Notes under the pieces: generated by a model | What the model saw: the letters and a program-made list of their open reading frames with translations, nothing else | What the model was told of the DNA's origin: nothing | The model's database searches: none | NCBI GenBank assembly: GCA_021827255.1 | Contig: JAKAWO010000102.1 | Coordinates: forward strand, 1-9,358 | Length of the DNA: 9,358 bases | Direction of reading: 5' to 3' | Origin: Acidobacteriota bacterium | Lineage (GTDB): Bacteria > Acidobacteriota > Terriglobia > UBA7540 | Position numbers and translations under genes: made by a program | In this document: in pieces, positions 6,405-9,358 of the stretch | Layout of the letters: each line of letters opens with the position of its first letter | Numbering within the stretch: position 1 is the first letter of the stretch

Positions 6405-9202
6405 TGCGAGATTCCGAAGGCAAGCGGCGAAAGGCGCTCGGCGTGAGTCGGCGTTATTCCCGACGAGAATTTGTTCGCCGGACTTCGCTTGCCGGCCTGG
6501 GGCTGTCCGCCGGCGCTTGGCTCTCCGACGCTGCGCGAGCCGAAGAAGATCCCGCGGACCCGCTCTGGCGGTCGTTTCTGAAACCGCCGGACGACGCGCG
6601 CATCATGTTCCGCTGGTGGTGGTTCGGCCCGGCCGTAACGCCTGAAGAGCTCGAGCGGGAGATGCGGGCGATGAAGGCGGCGGGCGTCGGAGGCTTCGAG
6701 GTTCAACCCGTTTATGCGCTCTCGCTGGACAATCCGGATGAGGGCATTCGCAATCTCCCCTACCTTTCGGATGGTTTTCTGGATGCCCTACAGTTCGTGG
6801 CAAAGAAAGCTCAACAGCTCGGACTGCGCTTCGACTTGACGGGGACCACCGGTTGGCCTTATGGCGGCGCGCGCGTGCCCGTTATTCAGGCGGCAGGCAT
6901 GTTGCGCGTGGCGCGAGTTCGCATCGCTGCGGGAGACGACTCCGTGCCCACGCCCGCCCTCGAAGCCGGAGAATCACTGATCGCAGCTTGGGCCGTCCGG
7001 GACGAAGCGAACTTCGCGTCGGGTGTTCACGAGCTGACCGGCTTCCACGGCCCAAGGGTGAGTGTTGCCGGATCGCCGGACGCTCACGTCGTCCTATTTT
7101 TCGTTTCCAGCCGCACCGGCCAGCTCGTCAAACGGGCCGCCGTGGGCAACGAAGGGTTTGTCGTGGACCATTACGACCGCGCCTCCGTCGAGGCTTATCT
7201 TGACTCGACGGTCGGCCCCATGTTGCGCGCGCTCGGCTCCGAGGCCCCTTACGCCCTGTTTAGCGACAGCCTTGAGGTCTTTGCCTCCGACTGGACGCCC
7301 AACCTTCTCACGGAATTCGAGCGGCGCCGCGGCTACGACCTCAAGCCGCACCTGCTCGCCCTGGTGGGCGACACAGGCCCCCAAAGTGCTGCCGTGCGGT
7401 GCGACTGGGGTCACACACTTACCGAGCTAGTCAACGAAAACTATCTCACCACCGTGCAACAGTGGGCGGAGCGCCACCACACGCGCTTCCGCGCCCAGGT
7501 TTACGGCACTCCTCCGGTTACGCTCTCGAGCAACCGACGGGTGGACCTGCCGGAAGGCGAAGCCCCCAACTGGAGAGGGTTGAGTCCTGTTCGCTGGGCA
7601 TCTTCCGCCTGCCATCTGTACGGCCGGCCGATCACTTCCTCAGAAACGTGGACTTGGGTTCATTCGCCCGTTTTCCGCGCGACCCCCCTCGACCTGAAAG
7701 CCCTGGCCGACCTCTACTTTCTGGAAGGCTCGAATCAGATCGTCGGCCACGGCTGGCCCTATTCGTCTCCTGCCGCTGGCGAGCCCGGCTGGGCCTTTTA
7801 CGCAGCGGGCGCGCTAAACGACCACAACCCGTGGTGGATGGTGATGCCCGATCTCACGCTCTACCTTCAACGGGTCTCGTTCATCCTGCGCCAGGGAATA
7901 CCCGTAAGCGATGTGGCCGTTTACCTCTCGAATAGCGACGCTTGGGAACAATTTAGGGCAGGACGCAGCCCTTCGGTGAACGAGGCGCTGGCGTTCCTTT
8001 TGGGCCCAACCGTGCTTGGGAGCATTCTCGACGCGGGCTTCAATTTCGACTTCATGGATGATGAGGCAATCAGCCGAGTGGGCATCCCTTACCGGGCAGT
8101 TGTTCTCCCGAACGTCGAGCGCATCCCCCTCGCGGCTTACCAGAAGCTGAGGGATTTTGCGCAGCATGGTGGCCTGCTCGTGGCCACCGGCCGCAGGCCG
8201 GCTCTCGCCCCTGGCCTTCTCGAAGGGGAACGAGACAACGCGCAGGTCCAGGTGCTGACCCGGGAGCTTTTTGAATCTCCCACCGGCGTGGGCGCCTTTC
8301 TCAATGATGCGTCGGACGTGGGGAGCGCGCTCGCCGGCAAACTTGTCCCCGATATCGAGGTTGCGCCTAAGACGCCTCTCATCGGATTTGTTCACCGTCA
8401 GCTTGGGTCGAAAGAAATCTACTTTGTGGTGAACACGTCCAACACGCCGCAGTCCGTGCAGATTACCTTCCGCGCCAAGAATCTCTCGCCGGAACGCTGG
8501 GACCTCTTCAGCGGCGCGAAGCAGGCTCTCGAGCCGAGTGCGGTGAGGGACGGGCGCGTCACCGTGCCCTTCCATCTTGCGCCTTACGAATCCGTAATGG
8601 TCGTCTTTGCGCCCTCGCCAGCCATTCGAGCCGCAAAGCGCGTCTCTGCCGCGTCGGTGCCCGAGCCGCTCGATGTCAGCGCGGGTTGGACCGTGACGTT
8701 CCCCGAGCTCGGCAAGACAATCCCAATGAATCGCCTGCGCTCGTGGACGGAGTACAAGTCGCTCCGGTTCTTTTCCGGGCAGGCGACGTATGAAAAGACG
8801 ATTAATCTTCCCGCCTCGTTTGGGCGGGGCACGAGGAAGATTATCCTGAGGTTCGGCGAAGGCACTCCTGTGAAAGCCTCGAGGCACGGCACCCGCGGGC
8901 TGCGCGCCTGGCTGGAAGGGCCAGTGCGAGAGGCCGCCGTCGTGTATCTGAATGACCGGCGCGCCGGCTCCGTCTGGCATCCCCCCTACGAACTCGATCT
9001 CACACCGTGGTTACGCTCCGGCCGGAACACGTTCCGCATTGTGGTCGCAAACCTCGCCATCAATCGGATGGCAGGGGAGTCTTTGCCCGCTAGTCGCCTC
9101 CTCAACAGCCTCTATCGCCGCAGGTTCAGGCCGCAGGATCTCGGCTCGATCAAGCCGCTGCCCTCCGGCTTGCTCGGCCCGCTCAGTCTGATTGTACGCT
9201 GA
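6404..9202 (+). CDS. Exported GH106-like glycoside hydrolase (alpha-L-rhamnosidase type)
   Basis: From the ATG at 6404 the protein has 932 residues. It starts with a classic Tat signal (SRREFVR at 19-25, hydrophobic core 27-40, likely cut after ARA46), so it is exported folded to the periplasm. Residues about 65-450 form a GH106-type catalytic barrel, with RWWWFGPAVTPEELEREM at 70, GVGGFEVQP at 94, TGTTGWPYGG at 146, FSDSLEVFASDWTP at 286 and FERRRGYDLKP at 305. SSETWT at 412 is followed by LKALADLYFLEGSNQIVGHG at 431, the usual place of an active-site glutamate (E414). Residues about 485-650 resemble a GATase-like middle domain. Residues 760-890 are a GH2-type sugar-binding sandwich (VYLNDRRAGSVWHPPYELDLTPWL). 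The end SGLLGPLSLIVR is typical and shows the protein is complete. GH106 enzymes release alpha-L-rhamnose, for example from pectin side chains; other terminal sugars are possible. It is coupled to the GH67-like gene. Confidence 0.82.
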   Translation: MRDSEGKRRKALGVSRRYSRREFVRRTSLAGLGLSAGAWLSDAARAEEDPADPLWRSFLKPPDDARIMFRWWWFGPAVTPEELEREMRAMKAAGVGGFEVQPVYALSLDNPDEGIRNLPYLSDGFLDALQFVAKKAQQLGLRFDLTGTTGWPYGGARVPVIQAAGMLRVARVRIAAGDDSVPTPALEAGESLIAAWAVRDEANFASGVHELTGFHGPRVSVAGSPDAHVVLFFVSSRTGQLVKRAAVGNEGFVVDHYDRASVEAYLDSTVGPMLRALGSEAPYALFSDSLEVFASDWTPNLLTEFERRRGYDLKPHLLALVGDTGPQSAAVRCDWGHTLTELVNENYLTTVQQWAERHHTRFRAQVYGTPPVTLSSNRRVDLPEGEAPNWRGLSPVRWASSACHLYGRPITSSETWTWVHSPVFRATPLDLKALADLYFLEGSNQIVGHGWPYSSPAAGEPGWAFYAAGALNDHNPWWMVMPDLTLYLQRVSFILRQGIPVSDVAVYLSNSDAWEQFRAGRSPSVNEALAFLLGPTVLGSILDAGFNFDFMDDEAISRVGIPYRAVVLPNVERIPLAAYQKLRDFAQHGGLLVATGRRPALAPGLLEGERDNAQVQVLTRELFESPTGVGAFLNDASDVGSALAGKLVPDIEVAPKTPLIGFVHRQLGSKEIYFVVNTSNTPQSVQITFRAKNLSPERWDLFSGAKQALEPSAVRDGRVTVPFHLAPYESVMVVFAPSPAIRAAKRVSAASVPEPLDVSAGWTVTFPELGKTIPMNRLRSWTEYKSLRFFSGQATYEKTINLPASFGRGTRKIILRFGEGTPVKASRHGTRGLRAWLEGPVREAAVVYLNDRRAGSVWHPPYELDLTPWLRSGRNTFRIVVANLAINRMAGESLPASRLLNSLYRRRFRPQDLGSIKPLPSGLLGPLSLIVR

Positions 9203-9219
9203 AGCCTTGTTGAATGGAC

Positions 9220-9251
9220 GCGCCGGAGCTCCAGGCGCCGGAAAACGGCGC
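9220..9251. terminator. Overlapping GC hairpins between the hydrolase gene and the IS end
   Basis: GCGCCG at 9235-9240 and CGGCGC at 9246-9251 form a perfect 6-base stem with a GAAAA loop. Alternatively GCGCC at 9220-9224 pairs with GGCGC at 9234-9238 around the palindrome GGAGCTCC. The position, 18-50 bases after the hydrolase stop, suits transcription termination, but no T-run follows on either strand, so it is at best an imperfect terminator. Confidence 0.3.
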
Positions 9252-9262
9252 AAAGTTCCTTA

Positions 9263-9358
9263 GAGCTTATCCGTAAATAGCTATTGTCTGCCGCCAGCAG
9301 ATCATGGCCGCAGCCAAGGTCAGCAGGGCGACATAGCCTTCTTCGGTCTTCTCAAAAC
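9263..9358 (-). mobile_element. End of an IS5-type insertion sequence, cut by the window edge
   Basis: The transposase tail runs in from the right edge and its stop codon lies very close to the presumed element end, as is usual in IS5-group elements. A TA at 9261-9262 followed by GAGCTTATCCGTAAATAGC could be target dinucleotide plus terminal inverted repeat. This boundary is inference because the other end of the element is not in the window. Confidence 0.5.
9267..9358 (-). CDS. IS5-family transposase, C-terminal fragment (partial)
   Basis: Reading the minus strand, the last 29 codons before a TAA at 9269-9267 encode FEKTEEGYVALLTLAAAM followed by ICWRQTIAIYG. This matches the C-terminal helix of IS5-family DDE transposases (the R-F-E-K ... 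A-L-I-C-W-R region that follows the catalytic core). The start and the DDE residues lie beyond the right edge, so whether the element is intact is unknown. It converges on the GH106-like gene and is unrelated to it in function. It is too short for a subgroup assignment. Confidence 0.8.
   Translation of the reverse strand, partial: FEKTEEGYVALLTLAAAMICWRQTIAIYG

Noticed and set aside
7814..8980. Long minus-strand open frame (388 codons) inside the GH106-like gene
   Set aside because: It is antisense to conserved GH106 and sugar-binding domains, rich in R, G, A, P and H, with no recognisable domain; a shadow frame.
1..9358. CRISPR array, tRNA, rRNA, or defence system
   Set aside because: I saw no regularly spaced direct repeats, cloverleaf, rRNA-like stretch or defence-protein motifs on either strand.

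Overview
The window is a high-GC, densely coded stretch of bacterial chromosome that most resembles Acidobacteriota, from soil or a metagenome. The main reason is the first gene: a very large outer-membrane receptor with an N-terminal carboxypeptidase-regulatory-like domain followed by a TonB-receptor plug and barrel, a type greatly expanded in that phylum. The Tat-exported glycoside hydrolases that follow also fit. Assignment to a phylum is inference, because there is no rRNA or marker gene here.

Layout, left to right. Positions 1-35 are a short leader with a Shine-Dalgarno site. Positions 36-3764 encode a complete 1242-residue TonB-dependent, Oar-like receptor, followed within 7 bases by a hairpin that looks like a terminator. 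Positions 3765-4151 are a 387-base gap with no convincing gene; it holds that hairpin, a second small hairpin, two short GC palindromes that share the core CCGCGCGG, and a perfect ribosome binding site at its right end. Positions 4152-6404 encode a 750-residue exported protein whose N-terminal domain, barrel and active-site neighbourhood look like a distant relative of GH67 alpha-glucuronidases. Positions 6404-9202 encode a 932-residue exported GH106-like (alpha-L-rhamnosidase type) glycoside hydrolase; its ATG overlaps the previous stop codon (TGATG). At the right edge, on the minus strand, is the C-terminal end of an IS5-type transposase that runs out of the window.

Together the first three genes look like a small glycan-use locus. 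The receptor would move an oligosaccharide or another ligand across the outer membrane, and two Tat-exported enzymes, translated as a coupled pair, would trim it in the periplasm. A GH106-like enzyme beside an alpha-glucuronidase-like enzyme suggests a glycan carrying rhamnose and a uronic acid, but the substrate cannot be read from sequence. No SusD, inner-membrane transporter, regulator or rhamnose/glucuronate catabolic gene lies in the window.

The most interesting point is the second gene. It keeps the GH67 active-site scaffold, but by my from-memory motif alignment two of the three expected catalytic acids are replaced by glutamine, or shifted by one residue. It may therefore represent a new or mechanistically different subfamily.
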